Assembly: GCA_900554705.1 (NCBI GenBank)
Contig: USIH01000072.1
Location: 1 to 9,738 of the forward strand
DNA length: 9,738 nucleotides
From: an uncultured Eubacteriales bacterium
GTDB lineage: Bacteria > Bacillota > Clostridia > Oscillospirales > Oscillospiraceae
Reading direction: 5' to 3'
Positions 1-5,837 of the stretch are shown here, piece by piece. The notes beneath the pieces were generated by a model. The model ran no database searches, had not been told where the DNA came from, and was given only the letters and a program-made list of their open reading frames with translations. Each line of letters begins with the position of its first letter. Position 1 is the first letter of the stretch. The position numbers were made by a program, and so were the translations under genes.

Positions 1-684
1 CGCGGTGTAGCGCGGGCAGAGCTCCGCGTCCTTGATCTCCACGGAGAGCTTCTCATGGATATCGCCGTGGCCGGCAGTCACCGTGGGCTCAGCAAACGTC
101 AGGGGCGTGTGGAACGTGCAGGCGCTCTCGCAGGCGAGACCGCGCACGGAAAGACAGTCGGGGCGGTTGTTCGTGATCTCAAAGTCCACGACGGTGTCGT
201 CGTTGCCGATGACGGTGTTGATGTCGTCACCGGGCTTGCAGTCCTCCTGTAGGATCCAAATGCCATCCTCAATGGCGTAGGGGAAGTCGCCCAGCGTCAG
301 CCCCAGCTCCTTGAGCGAGCAGAGCATACCGTTTGAGGCGACGCCGCGCAGCTTGCCCTTCGTGATGTGCACGCCGCCGGGCAGGCGCGAATTGTGCAGC
401 GCGGCGGGGACAAGATCGCCCGCATGGACGTTCTGCGCGCCGGTGACGATCTGCACCGGTTCCTCTTTTCCCACGTCGATCTGGCAGACCCACATATGGT
501 CGGAGTTTTCGTGGCGGACGATGGAGAGCACCTTGCCGACGACGACGTTCTTGATCTCGGCGTCCAGCCGCTCATAGGTCTCCACCTTTTGACCGGCGAC
601 GGTCATGGTCTCCACGAACGCCTTGTCGGAGACGTCGGAGAGGTCAACAAATTCTTCGTTGATCCATTTTCTGTTCAGCTTCAT
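1..684 (-). CDS. pheT: Phenylalanine--tRNA ligase beta subunit, N-terminal part (cut by window edge)
   Basis: Beta chain of the cytoplasmic (alpha-beta)2 phenylalanyl-tRNA synthetase, which charges tRNA-Phe. Only the first 228 codons are present; the frame stays open to base 1. It starts MKLNRKWINEEFVDLS. Residues about 40-150 form the EMAP-II-like tRNA-binding OB domain, with GKVLSIVRHENSDHMWVCQ, then QIVTGAQNV, GDLVPAAL and GVASNGMLCS. FEITNNRPDCLSVRGLA at 168-184 is the conserved entry into the B1/B3-B4 core that holds the editing site. The ATG has an ideal site, AAGGAGG, 7 nt upstream, inside the 12-nt gap after pheS, so the two are one transcript under the T-box. Full PheT is normally about 790-800 residues, so the editing and catalytic-like domains lie outside. 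Identification is close to certain from motifs and the pheS neighbour. Confidence 0.97.
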   Translation of the reverse strand, partial: MKLNRKWINEEFVDLSDVSDKAFVETMTVAGQKVETYERLDAEIKNVVVGKVLSIVRHENSDHMWVCQIDVGKEEPVQIVTGAQNVHAGDLVPAALHNSRLPGGVHITKGKLRGVASNGMLCSLKELGLTLGDFPYAIEDGIWILQEDCKPGDDINTVIGNDDTVVDFEITNNRPDCLSVRGLACESACTFHTPLTFAEPTVTAGHGDIHEKLSVEIKDAELCPRYTA

Positions 685-696
685 TGCCTTGCCTCC

Positions 697-1740
697 TTAA
701 AACTGCGATAGGAACCGCACGTCATTGTCAAAAATCAGGCGCAGGTCGTTGAGCTTCAGGCGACCCATCGCCATGCGCTCCAGGCCGATGCCGAAGGCAA
801 AGCCGGAGTACCTCCTGCTGTCGATGCCGCAGCCCTCGAGCACCTTCGGATGCACCATGCCCGCGCCGAGCAGCTCGATCCAGCCCTCGCCGTGGCAGGT
901 CGAGCAGACCTGACCGTCGGTCTCGCCGGTGCCGTGGCACTTGAAGCACTGCATATCGACCTCGCAGCTCGGCTCGGTGAACGGGAAGTGGTGCGGGCGG
1001 AAGCGCACGACGGCGTCCTCGCCGTAGAGCCGCTTGATGAGCGTTTCGAGCGCGCCCTTGAGGTCGCCCATGGTGATGCCCTCGTCGACGACCAGACCCT
1101 CGATCTGGTGGAACATGGGCGAGTGCGTCGCGTCGGCCTCGTCCTTGCGGAACACGCGGCCGGGGGCAAGGATGCGGATGGGCGGCTGCTGCTTTTCCAT
1201 CACGCGGATCTGCATGGGGCTGGTCTGCGTACGCAGAAGAACGCTGTCGTCGTCCGTGAAGTAGAACGTGTCGGAACGGTCGCGGGAGGGATGTCCCTCC
1301 TCGATGTTCAGCCGCGTGAAGTTATAGGCGGCCTCCTCGACCTCGGGGCCATCGACGATCGTGTAGCCCATGCCGATGAAAATTTCCTTGACCTCTTGCA
1401 GCACCTTGTTCATCGGGTGCTGGTGCCCCATCTGCACGGCCTTGCCGGGGATGGTCACGTCCACCGCCTCGGCGGCAAGACGCCGGTCGAGCGCCTGCGC
1501 CTCCAGCTCGGTGCGGCGCGCCTCCAGCCTCGCCTCCAGCTCCGCACGGATGCTGTTGGCCAGCTGACCCATAACGGGGCGCTCCTCTGCCGATAGCCTG
1601 CCCATCTGCTTGAGCAGCGCGGTCAGCTCGCCCTTCTTGCCCAGAACGCGCACGCGCACGCTCTCGAGCGCGGGAAGGTCGCCCAGCGACTCCACCTCGG
1701 CAAGCGTCGCCTGACGGATCTGTTCCAGTTGTTCTTTCAT
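697..1740 (-). CDS. pheS: Phenylalanine--tRNA ligase alpha subunit
   Basis: Catalytic alpha chain of phenylalanyl-tRNA synthetase, 347 residues, a usual length for bacterial PheS. Residues 1-90 form the coiled-coil arm that contacts tRNA. The class II core follows: motif 1 region HPSRDRSDTFYF (150-161), motif 2 RVFRKDEADATHSPMFHQIEG (195-215), PFTEPSCEVD (253-262) and motif 3 GFAFGIGLERMAMGRL (313-328). Between motifs 2 and 3 sit two CxxCxGxG knuckles, at C265/C268 and C279/C282, probably a zinc site. The ATG at 1740 was chosen because GAAGGAG lies about 8 nt upstream and the protein begins in the family's usual place; the frame is open further upstream to 1998, but that stretch is the T-box leader. 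pheT follows after 12 nt. Expression is expected to rise when uncharged tRNA-Phe accumulates. Confidence 0.98.
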   Translation of the reverse strand: MKEQLEQIRQATLAEVESLGDLPALESVRVRVLGKKGELTALLKQMGRLSAEERPVMGQLANSIRAELEARLEARRTELEAQALDRRLAAEAVDVTIPGKAVQMGHQHPMNKVLQEVKEIFIGMGYTIVDGPEVEEAAYNFTRLNIEEGHPSRDRSDTFYFTDDDSVLLRTQTSPMQIRVMEKQQPPIRILAPGRVFRKDEADATHSPMFHQIEGLVVDEGITMGDLKGALETLIKRLYGEDAVVRFRPHHFPFTEPSCEVDMQCFKCHGTGETDGQVCSTCHGEGWIELLGAGMVHPKVLEGCGIDSRRYSGFAFGIGLERMAMGRLKLNDLRLIFDNDVRFLSQF

Positions 1741-1765
1741 ATCGTTTCTCCTTCCGGTAAAATAC

Positions 1766-1800
1766 AAAAAAAGCCTTCCGCCCGATAGGGGACGAAAGAC
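1766..1800 (-). terminator. Intrinsic terminator of the T-box leader
   Basis: Minus-strand hairpin with arms GTCTTTCGTCC (1800-1790) and GGCGGAAGGC side (1783-1773), about 11 pairs including G-U, a short loop, then seven U (1772-1766). The 5' arm includes CGTCCC, which in the alternative fold pairs with GGG of the T-box sequence to make the antiterminator. It sits about 25 nt upstream of the pheS start codon, the normal arrangement for transcriptional T-boxes. Confidence 0.93.
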
Positions 1801-2017
1801 CATGCTTCCGCGGTACCACCCGCAATTCGCGGCTGACACCGCGCGCTCCGACCGATAACGGGGCGACCCGTCCGCGCCTAATCGCAAAACGCTTTCCGCG
1901 CGGAAGCTCACGGGGGAACGCCCAAACTCTCCACAGCAGGCGCTTGCAGCAACCGCGCCCTCTCTGAAGCCGCACCGAAGAGCGGACAACCCGATCATAG
2001 CCTGTTTTGTTCAGTTC
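1766..2017 (-). promoter_or_regulatory. T-box riboswitch leader for pheST, phenylalanine type
   Basis: Minus-strand leader RNA that senses uncharged tRNA-Phe. The T-box sequence GGGTGGTACCGCGG lies at 1821-1808; its UGGU bulge would pair with an ACCA-3' tRNA end, as expected for tRNA-Phe (discriminator A). Stem I can be traced: a kink-turn (TGAT at 1997-1994 facing TGAG at 1910-1907) flanked by CGGG at 1993-1990 pairing with CCCG at 1914-1911, and a distal stem GGGCGC/GCGCCT (1960-1955 with 1943-1938) closing a GGTTGCTGCAA loop typical of T-box apical loops. The likely specifier codon is UUC at 1918-1916, just above the kink-turn on the 3' side; this choice is inferred from position. The start of transcription near 2017 is also inferred, from the promoter. 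Confidence 0.95.
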
Positions 2018-2023
2018 CCGATG

Positions 2024-2052
2024 ATTCTACCACAACCGTTTGCAAAAAGCAA
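2024..2052 (-). promoter_or_regulatory. Promoter of the T-box/pheST transcript
   Basis: Minus-strand sigma-A-like promoter: -35 TTGCTT (2052-2047), 17-bp spacer, -10 TAGAAT (2029-2024). The predicted start near 2017 leaves room for the complete Stem I of the T-box. Its -35 box is only 7 bp from the -35 box of the divergent promoter for the nnrD operon. Confidence 0.75.
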
Positions 2053-2059
2053 GCGGTAT

Positions 2060-2087
2060 TTGACTATTTCCGCACGTCTGCTATAAT
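2060..2087 (+). promoter_or_regulatory. Promoter of the nnrD-lipoprotein-alr operon
   Basis: Plus-strand sigma-A-like promoter: -35 TTGACT (2060-2065), 16-bp spacer, -10 TATAAT (2082-2087). The predicted start around 2094 gives a leader of only about 20 nt, so that the ribosome binding site AAAGGGG (2096-2102) lies almost at the 5' end of the mRNA. Confidence 0.8.
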
Positions 2088-2112
2088 GGAAGCGGAAAGG
2101 GGCGGATGAAAA

Positions 2113-2970
2113 ATGGATGATTTTCTGACCGTAACGGAGTCGATGCTGCGGCGCTGCCTGCCCAGACGCACGCGCACGGCGCACAAGGGCGACTTTGGGC
2201 GCGTGCTGCTGCTCTGCGGTGCGCGGGGCTACACGGGAGCGCCCGCGCTGGCCGCCATGGCTGCGGCGCGGACAGGTGCGGGACTGATCTATGTGGGCGT
2301 GCCGCGCAGCGTCTATCCGATCGTCGCGGGAAAGCTCCTTGAGCCGATGGTCTTTCCGCTGCCGGACGAGGAGGACGGTGCGCTCTCGGCGCGTGCCGTG
2401 CCGGAAATTTTGGAGCGGCTGAAGACGGCGGATGCCTGCCTGATCGGCTGCGGCCTCGGGGCAGGCGCGGGACGGGTGCTGACTGCCGTGCTGCAAAACG
2501 CAGCCTGCCCCGTCGTGATCGACGCCGACGGCATAAACGCGCTGGCGGGGCATATAGATATATTGCGCGGCGCGGCCTGTCCCGTCGTCTTAACGCCGCA
2601 TGAGGGCGAGGCGCGGCGGCTCTGTCCCGATCTGAGCGCCGACCGCCCGACCGCGCTGCGGCAGCTACAGACGCTGACGGGCGCGACCGTCCTGTATAAG
2701 GGCTGGCATACGCTCATCGGGGACGGCGCCGTCCGCTATCTCAACGCGTGCGGCAATCCCGGGCTTGCGACCGGCGGGAGCGGCGACGTGCTGGCAGGTA
2801 TCCTGGTCTCCCTGCTCGGGCAGGGGCTTGCACCGGTGGAGGCCGCCGCGGTCGGCGCGTATCTGCACGGGACGGCTGCGGACCGCTGCGCCGAGCGGCT
2901 GGGCGAGTATGGGCTGCTGCCCTCGGATCTGCTTGACGAGCTGCCGCGACTTTTGATAACGAAGGAGTGA
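2113..2970 (+). CDS. nnrD: ADP-dependent (S)-NAD(P)H-hydrate dehydratase, stand-alone
   Basis: Metabolite-repair enzyme of the YjeF C-terminal/ribokinase-like family, 285 residues. It dehydrates (S)-NADHX or NADPHX back to NAD(P)H at the expense of a nucleotide, ADP in most bacteria. Visible motifs: HKGDFGRVLLLCGARGYTGA (24-43), the nucleotide/substrate segment DADGINAL (137-144), LTPHEGEARRL (160-170), and GNPGLATGGSGDVLAG (214-229) with catalytic Asp225. The YjeF N-terminal epimerase domain (NnrE), often fused in front, is absent here and must be encoded elsewhere if present. Start ATG 2113 lies 10 nt after AAAGGGG. It is first in an operon: the stop is only 6 nt before the lipoprotein start. 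Linkage of nnrD to alr is common in Firmicutes. Confidence 0.95.
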   Translation: MDDFLTVTESMLRRCLPRRTRTAHKGDFGRVLLLCGARGYTGAPALAAMAAARTGAGLIYVGVPRSVYPIVAGKLLEPMVFPLPDEEDGALSARAVPEILERLKTADACLIGCGLGAGAGRVLTAVLQNAACPVVIDADGINALAGHIDILRGAACPVVLTPHEGEARRLCPDLSADRPTALRQLQTLTGATVLYKGWHTLIGDGAVRYLNACGNPGLATGGSGDVLAGILVSLLGQGLAPVEAAAVGAYLHGTAADRCAERLGEYGLLPSDLLDELPRLLITKE

Positions 2971-2976
2971 CCGACT

Positions 2977-3549
2977 TTGCGGCGAGCGACTGCCGCACTG
3001 ATGACGACCCTCCTGCTGCTGCTTTGCGGCTGCGCGGGAGCCAAACCGAAGCTGGACGAGGCCATGGAGTTTCGCAGCGCGCTGCTCCTGGCGGAGACGT
3101 GCAGCTTTACCGCCGAGGTGACGGCGGATTTCGGACAGAGCGTGGAGGAGTTTACCCTTGCCTGTCAGGCCGACGACGCGGGCGACCTTGACCTGTGCGT
3201 GCTCGCGCCGGAGTCGATCGCGGAGATCACCGCGCGCGTCACGCAGGAGGGCGGCAAGGTGACATACGACGGGATGCAGCTGGAATTCGGGCTGATGGCG
3301 AACGATAACGTTGCGCCCATCGCCGCGCCGGCGCTTGCCTTTGCCGCGTGGCGCGGCGCCTATATCGTCAGCGCGGGCACGGACGAGAACGGCTATCGCG
3401 TGACCTATCAGAAGGACTATGACAACAAAGCGCTGATCGTTGACACGTGGTATAAAAACAAGGTACCAATTTGCGCGGAAGTGTGCTATAATAACCGGCG
3501 TATCCTGAAATTGACGATTTCTGACTTTATACTGGAGAAACGGAAGTAA
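2977..3549 (+). CDS. Small lipoprotein, probably GerS-like (LolA-type fold)
   Basis: Predicted 190-residue exported lipoprotein. The N-terminus has two Arg, a hydrophobic run (residues 7-16) and a lipobox LCGC with lipidated Cys19; Cys17 is a possible alternative. The mature part is beta-rich: alternating strands from CSFTAEVTADFG (42-53) to VTYDGMQLEFG (95-105), then Gly/Tyr-rich strands and a closing KVPICAEVCYNNRRILKLTI (162-181), a pattern like LolA/LppX-type proteins. The start is TTG at 2977, because GAAGGAG (2961-2967) is 9 nt upstream and no ATG fits before residue 9. It lies 6 nt after nnrD and 4 nt before alr. In Clostridioides difficile the germination lipoprotein GerS is cotranscribed with alr2 and has a LolA-like fold; size, signal and position match, but I cannot show sequence homology by eye, so GerS is an inference. 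The alternative is a generic LolA-like lipoprotein of unknown role. Confidence 0.85.
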   Translation: MRRATAALMTTLLLLLCGCAGAKPKLDEAMEFRSALLLAETCSFTAEVTADFGQSVEEFTLACQADDAGDLDLCVLAPESIAEITARVTQEGGKVTYDGMQLEFGLMANDNVAPIAAPALAFAAWRGAYIVSAGTDENGYRVTYQKDYDNKALIVDTWYKNKVPICAEVCYNNRRILKLTISDFILEKRK

Positions 3550-3553
3550 GAGC

Positions 3554-4729
3554 ATGGATTATCTGAAGAGAACATGGGCGGAGATCTCGCTGGAGAATCT
3601 TGACCATAACTACCGCGCGCTGCGCACGAACATCCCGTCGCAGTGCCGTTTTCTCGGCGTAGTCAAGGCCGACGCCTACGGCCACGGCGCGGTGCCGGTC
3701 GGCCGCCATCTGACGGAGCTGGGTGCGGAGTTTCTTGCCGTGTCCAACATCGAGGAGGCCGCGCAGCTTCGCTACGGCAGCATTCGCGGGCCGATCCTGA
3801 TCCTTGGCTATACGCCGGTCAAGTTTGCCGAAGACCTTGCAAAGATGGGGCTGCGGCAGGAGATCCACAGCCTTGCCTATGCGCGCGCGCTCAACGAGCG
3901 GCTCAAGGGGCTGCATCGCCGCCTGCGCGTCCACCTCAAGCTCGACACCGGTATGTCGCGCCTCGGCTTCTTTGCCTACGACCATCCGCAGACGATCGAG
4001 GAGATCAAAGAGGTGGCGGGCATGGAAAACCTGCTGATCGAGGGCGCGTTTACGCATTTTCCGGTCGCCGACTCCGTCGACGGCGCGGACGAAGCCTTCA
4101 CCCGCACGCAGTACGAGCGCTTCTGCACCCTGCTCACGGCGCTCAAGGGGATCGGCGTTGAGCCGGAGATCCGCCACTGCTGCAACAGCGGCGCGAGCAT
4201 CCTCTATCCGGAGTACGCCATGGATATGATCCGCCCCGGCATCGCGACCTACGGCATTCTGCCTTCCTCCGACCTGCGCGGAAAGATCGACCTCCGGCCG
4301 GTCATGGCGCTGCGCTCGACGATCTTCCAGATCCGCGACTTTGACCCGAACATCACCGTCAGCTACGGCCGCACCTTCACCACACGCGAGCCGACGCGCG
4401 TCGCGGTCGTCGGCATCGGCTATGCCGACGGGTTGTGCCGCAGCCTTTCCAACAACATCTCCTTCCTCCTGCACGGCAAGCGGGTGCCGCAGATCGGCCG
4501 CATCTGCATGGATATGTGCATGGTGGATGTCAGCCGTGTCCCGCAGGCGCAGGAGGGCGACACCGTCACCGTCTTCGGAACGGACGGCGAGGACGAGATC
4601 GAGGTGGCGAGCCTTGCCTCCCGTCTCGGCACGATCCCCTACGAGCTGCTGTGCGGGATCAACAAGCGCATCCCCCGCGTTTACCTCGACGGAGAAAATC
4701 AGACGGAGGTCTTGCAATACATCGTTTAG
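3554..4729 (+). CDS. alr: Alanine racemase
   Basis: PLP-dependent racemase making D-alanine for peptidoglycan and teichoic acids; cytoplasmic, 391 residues, normal length. The PLP lysine is Lys38 in VVKADAYGHGA. Other family motifs: HLKLDTGMSRLGF (127-139) with Arg136, RHCCNSGASI (207-216), MIRPGIATYG (225-234), the second catalytic base Tyr271 in SYGRTFTT, VGIGYADGL (286-294), and IGRICMDMCMVDVS (314-327) with the conserved MDM turn; YELLCGINKRIPRVYL closes the C-terminal beta domain. The ATG is 4 nt after the lipoprotein stop with only a weak GGAG-like site (TGGAGAAA about 14 nt upstream), suggesting translational coupling. Downstream, 136 nt separate it from the mazF-type gene, as in many Firmicutes where ndoA follows alr. 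Confidence 0.98.
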   Translation: MDYLKRTWAEISLENLDHNYRALRTNIPSQCRFLGVVKADAYGHGAVPVGRHLTELGAEFLAVSNIEEAAQLRYGSIRGPILILGYTPVKFAEDLAKMGLRQEIHSLAYARALNERLKGLHRRLRVHLKLDTGMSRLGFFAYDHPQTIEEIKEVAGMENLLIEGAFTHFPVADSVDGADEAFTRTQYERFCTLLTALKGIGVEPEIRHCCNSGASILYPEYAMDMIRPGIATYGILPSSDLRGKIDLRPVMALRSTIFQIRDFDPNITVSYGRTFTTREPTRVAVVGIGYADGLCRSLSNNISFLLHGKRVPQIGRICMDMCMVDVSRVPQAQEGDTVTVFGTDGEDEIEVASLASRLGTIPYELLCGINKRIPRVYLDGENQTEVLQYIV

Positions 4730-4865
4730 TCCGTCATAGAATGACGCAGCGGGGAGACCCGCCGGAGTTTGCGCTGAATATTTTTTGCCTTCGCGTGGAA
4801 GAATACGGTCATCGCCTACATAGACTGCTATGTGGTGCGAAGACCAATTACGGAGCGTGAAGCAA
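4730..4865 (+). other. alr-mazF intergenic spacer with three small hairpins
   Basis: This 136-nt gap holds three short perfect inverted repeats: CGTCAT/ATGACG (4732-4746), GCGGG/CCCGC (4749-4762) and ACATAG/CTATGT (4818-4833). A run of six T occurs in the gap but too far from the hairpins for a classical terminator. No recognisable antitoxin gene is present. A 39-codon frame (4741-4860) fills most of it but has no ribosome binding site. No convincing promoter was found, so the downstream gene may be read from the nnrD promoter. Confidence 0.5.
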
Positions 4866-5222
4866 ATGGATACCACCGTAAAGAGAGGCGATATTTTCTA
4901 TGCGGATCTCAGTCCGGTCGTGGGCAGCGAGCAGGGCGGCACACGCCCCGTGCTCATCGTGCAGAACGATACGGGCAACAAGCATTCTCCCACGGTGATC
5001 GCCGCAGCGATCACCAGCCAGACCAACAAAGCGAAGCTGCCGACGCACATCGAGCTAAACGGCAGGGAAGTCGGCCTGACCAAAAACTCCGTCGTTCTGC
5101 TCGAACAGATCCGCACCATCGACAAGCGGCGTCTGCGCGAGCATATGGGACGTCTGGACGAGAATATGATGAACCGTGTAGATGCCGCCATTGCGGTCAG
5201 TTTCGGACTGCCGCAGGCATAA
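4866..5222 (+). CDS. MazF/PemK-type endoribonuclease (NdoA/EndoA-like)
   Basis: Ribosome-independent mRNA interferase, 118 residues, almost the same size as Bacillus subtilis NdoA (116). [19 protein letters not shown] (7-25) and the following RPVLIVQND are nearly identical to the NdoA N-terminus as I recall it. The catalytic pair is visible: Arg27 in TRPV and Thr50 in [12 protein letters not shown] and [15 protein letters not shown] (76-90) are the other family hallmarks. Start ATG 4866 was chosen because GGAG lies 10 nt upstream and the protein then begins like NdoA; an upstream in-frame ATG at 4830 has no site. In B. subtilis ndoA lies after alr and after its own antitoxin gene ndoAI; here no ribbon-helix-helix antitoxin gene is seen between alr and this gene. 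A hairpin follows directly. Confidence 0.95.
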   Translation: MDTTVKRGDIFYADLSPVVGSEQGGTRPVLIVQNDTGNKHSPTVIAAAITSQTNKAKLPTHIELNGREVGLTKNSVVLLEQIRTIDKRRLREHMGRLDENMMNRVDAAIAVSFGLPQA

Positions 5223-5227
5223 CGACC

Positions 5228-5261
5228 ATCCCTCCCGCATAGACTGTGCGGGAGGGATTTT
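5228..5261 (+). terminator. Hairpin after mazF gene; terminator or RBS-sequestering element
   Basis: Perfect 12-bp stem ATCCCTCCCGCA (5228-5239) / TGCGGGAGGGAT (5247-5258) with a 7-nt loop and a short run of four T (5258-5261). The short tail makes it a modest terminator. Its 3' arm contains GGGAGGG (5250-5256), which is also the only ribosome binding site for the gene starting at 5265, so in read-through RNA the hairpin would hide that site. Confidence 0.75.
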
Positions 5262-5264
5262 GCT

Positions 5265-5837
5265 ATGGATATTTTCGAAGGTGCGCAGCGCATCGGAACG
5301 CTTGCGGTGCAGGAGGACGGCCTGTTTTACAAATTTTCCTGCCAAATTGAAAAGAACACGGAACAACTGCGCCGGATTTACGTCATTCATTCATGGAGGG
5401 TAGAATATCTTGGCATACCGGATCGCAGCGGGGCGCTCACGGCGCACATCGCCCGCAGCCACCTGCCCGACGCGCTCGACGGCGCGGTCGCCTCGCCCTA
5501 CCCGCCCGCGCACTGGCGGCCGTGGCGCGGTGTGCTCGACGGCATCGCCGTGGACGAAGCCTATGTCAGCGATACGCAGCCGGTGTGCCTTGCGCTGCCG
5601 CCGCTGGAGGCGGTAAAGTTTCCCACATGGGTGGAGCAGACAAAGACAGAAAAAGTGTTCGACCGCGAGATGGCGCTGCTTACGCTGAGCGCGGACGGAC
5701 ATCTGCCGGAAAATGGAGGAACAGAAGATGAAACGCCTGATTGCGATAGCACTGACCCTGTGCTGCCTGATGACGCTGCTGCCGGTGATGCAGACCTCGG
5801 CGGCGAGCGAGAAGAAACTGATTGCCCTGACCTTTGA
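5265..5837 (+). CDS. Hypothetical protein with acidic C-terminal tail
   Basis: I do not recognise this 190-residue protein. It has no signal peptide or membrane segment and is presumably cytoplasmic. Residues 1-110 look like a compact beta-rich domain (GTLAVQEDGLFYKFSCQI, then YLGIPDRSG), followed by a Pro-rich piece LPPLEAVKFPTW (111-122). From residue 153 on it turns strongly acidic (about 15 Asp/Glu in 38 residues). The ATG at 5265 lies 8 nt after GGGAGGG. The last 110 nt, from 5728, overlap the deacetylase gene in a different frame; the acidic tail is largely what the signal-peptide region of that gene encodes in this frame. Codon positions upstream of the overlap look like real coding sequence (G/C-rich third positions). 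Confidence 0.75.
   Translation: MDIFEGAQRIGTLAVQEDGLFYKFSCQIEKNTEQLRRIYVIHSWRVEYLGIPDRSGALTAHIARSHLPDALDGAVASPYPPAHWRPWRGVLDGIAVDEAYVSDTQPVCLALPPLEAVKFPTWVEQTKTEKVFDREMALLTLSADGHLPENGGTEDETPDCDSTDPVLPDDAAAGDADLGGEREETDCPDL

Noticed and set aside
850..1596. Plus-strand frame of 248 codons across pheS
   Set aside because: Shadow of pheS without start signals; pheS on the minus strand is certain.
1741..1998. N-terminal extension of PheS by 86 codons
   Set aside because: This stretch is the T-box leader and its terminator; the family start and a good ribosome binding site are at 1740.
2106..2120. Five-codon frame ATG AAA AAT GGA TGA overlapping the nnrD start
   Set aside because: It could act as a minimal upstream ORF, but the ribosome binding site is only 3 nt from its ATG and better placed for the ATG at 2113, so coincidence is more likely.
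4741..4860. 39-codon frame between alr and the mazF-type gene as an antitoxin gene
   Set aside because: No Shine-Dalgarno sequence, no resemblance to ribbon-helix-helix antitoxins, and too short; kept only as a possibility in the findings.
3527..4876. Long open frame on the minus strand opposite alr (449 codons)
   Set aside because: It mirrors the alr codons; high G/C at third positions keeps the opposite strand free of stops. No ribosome binding site, and the alr motifs on the plus strand are decisive.
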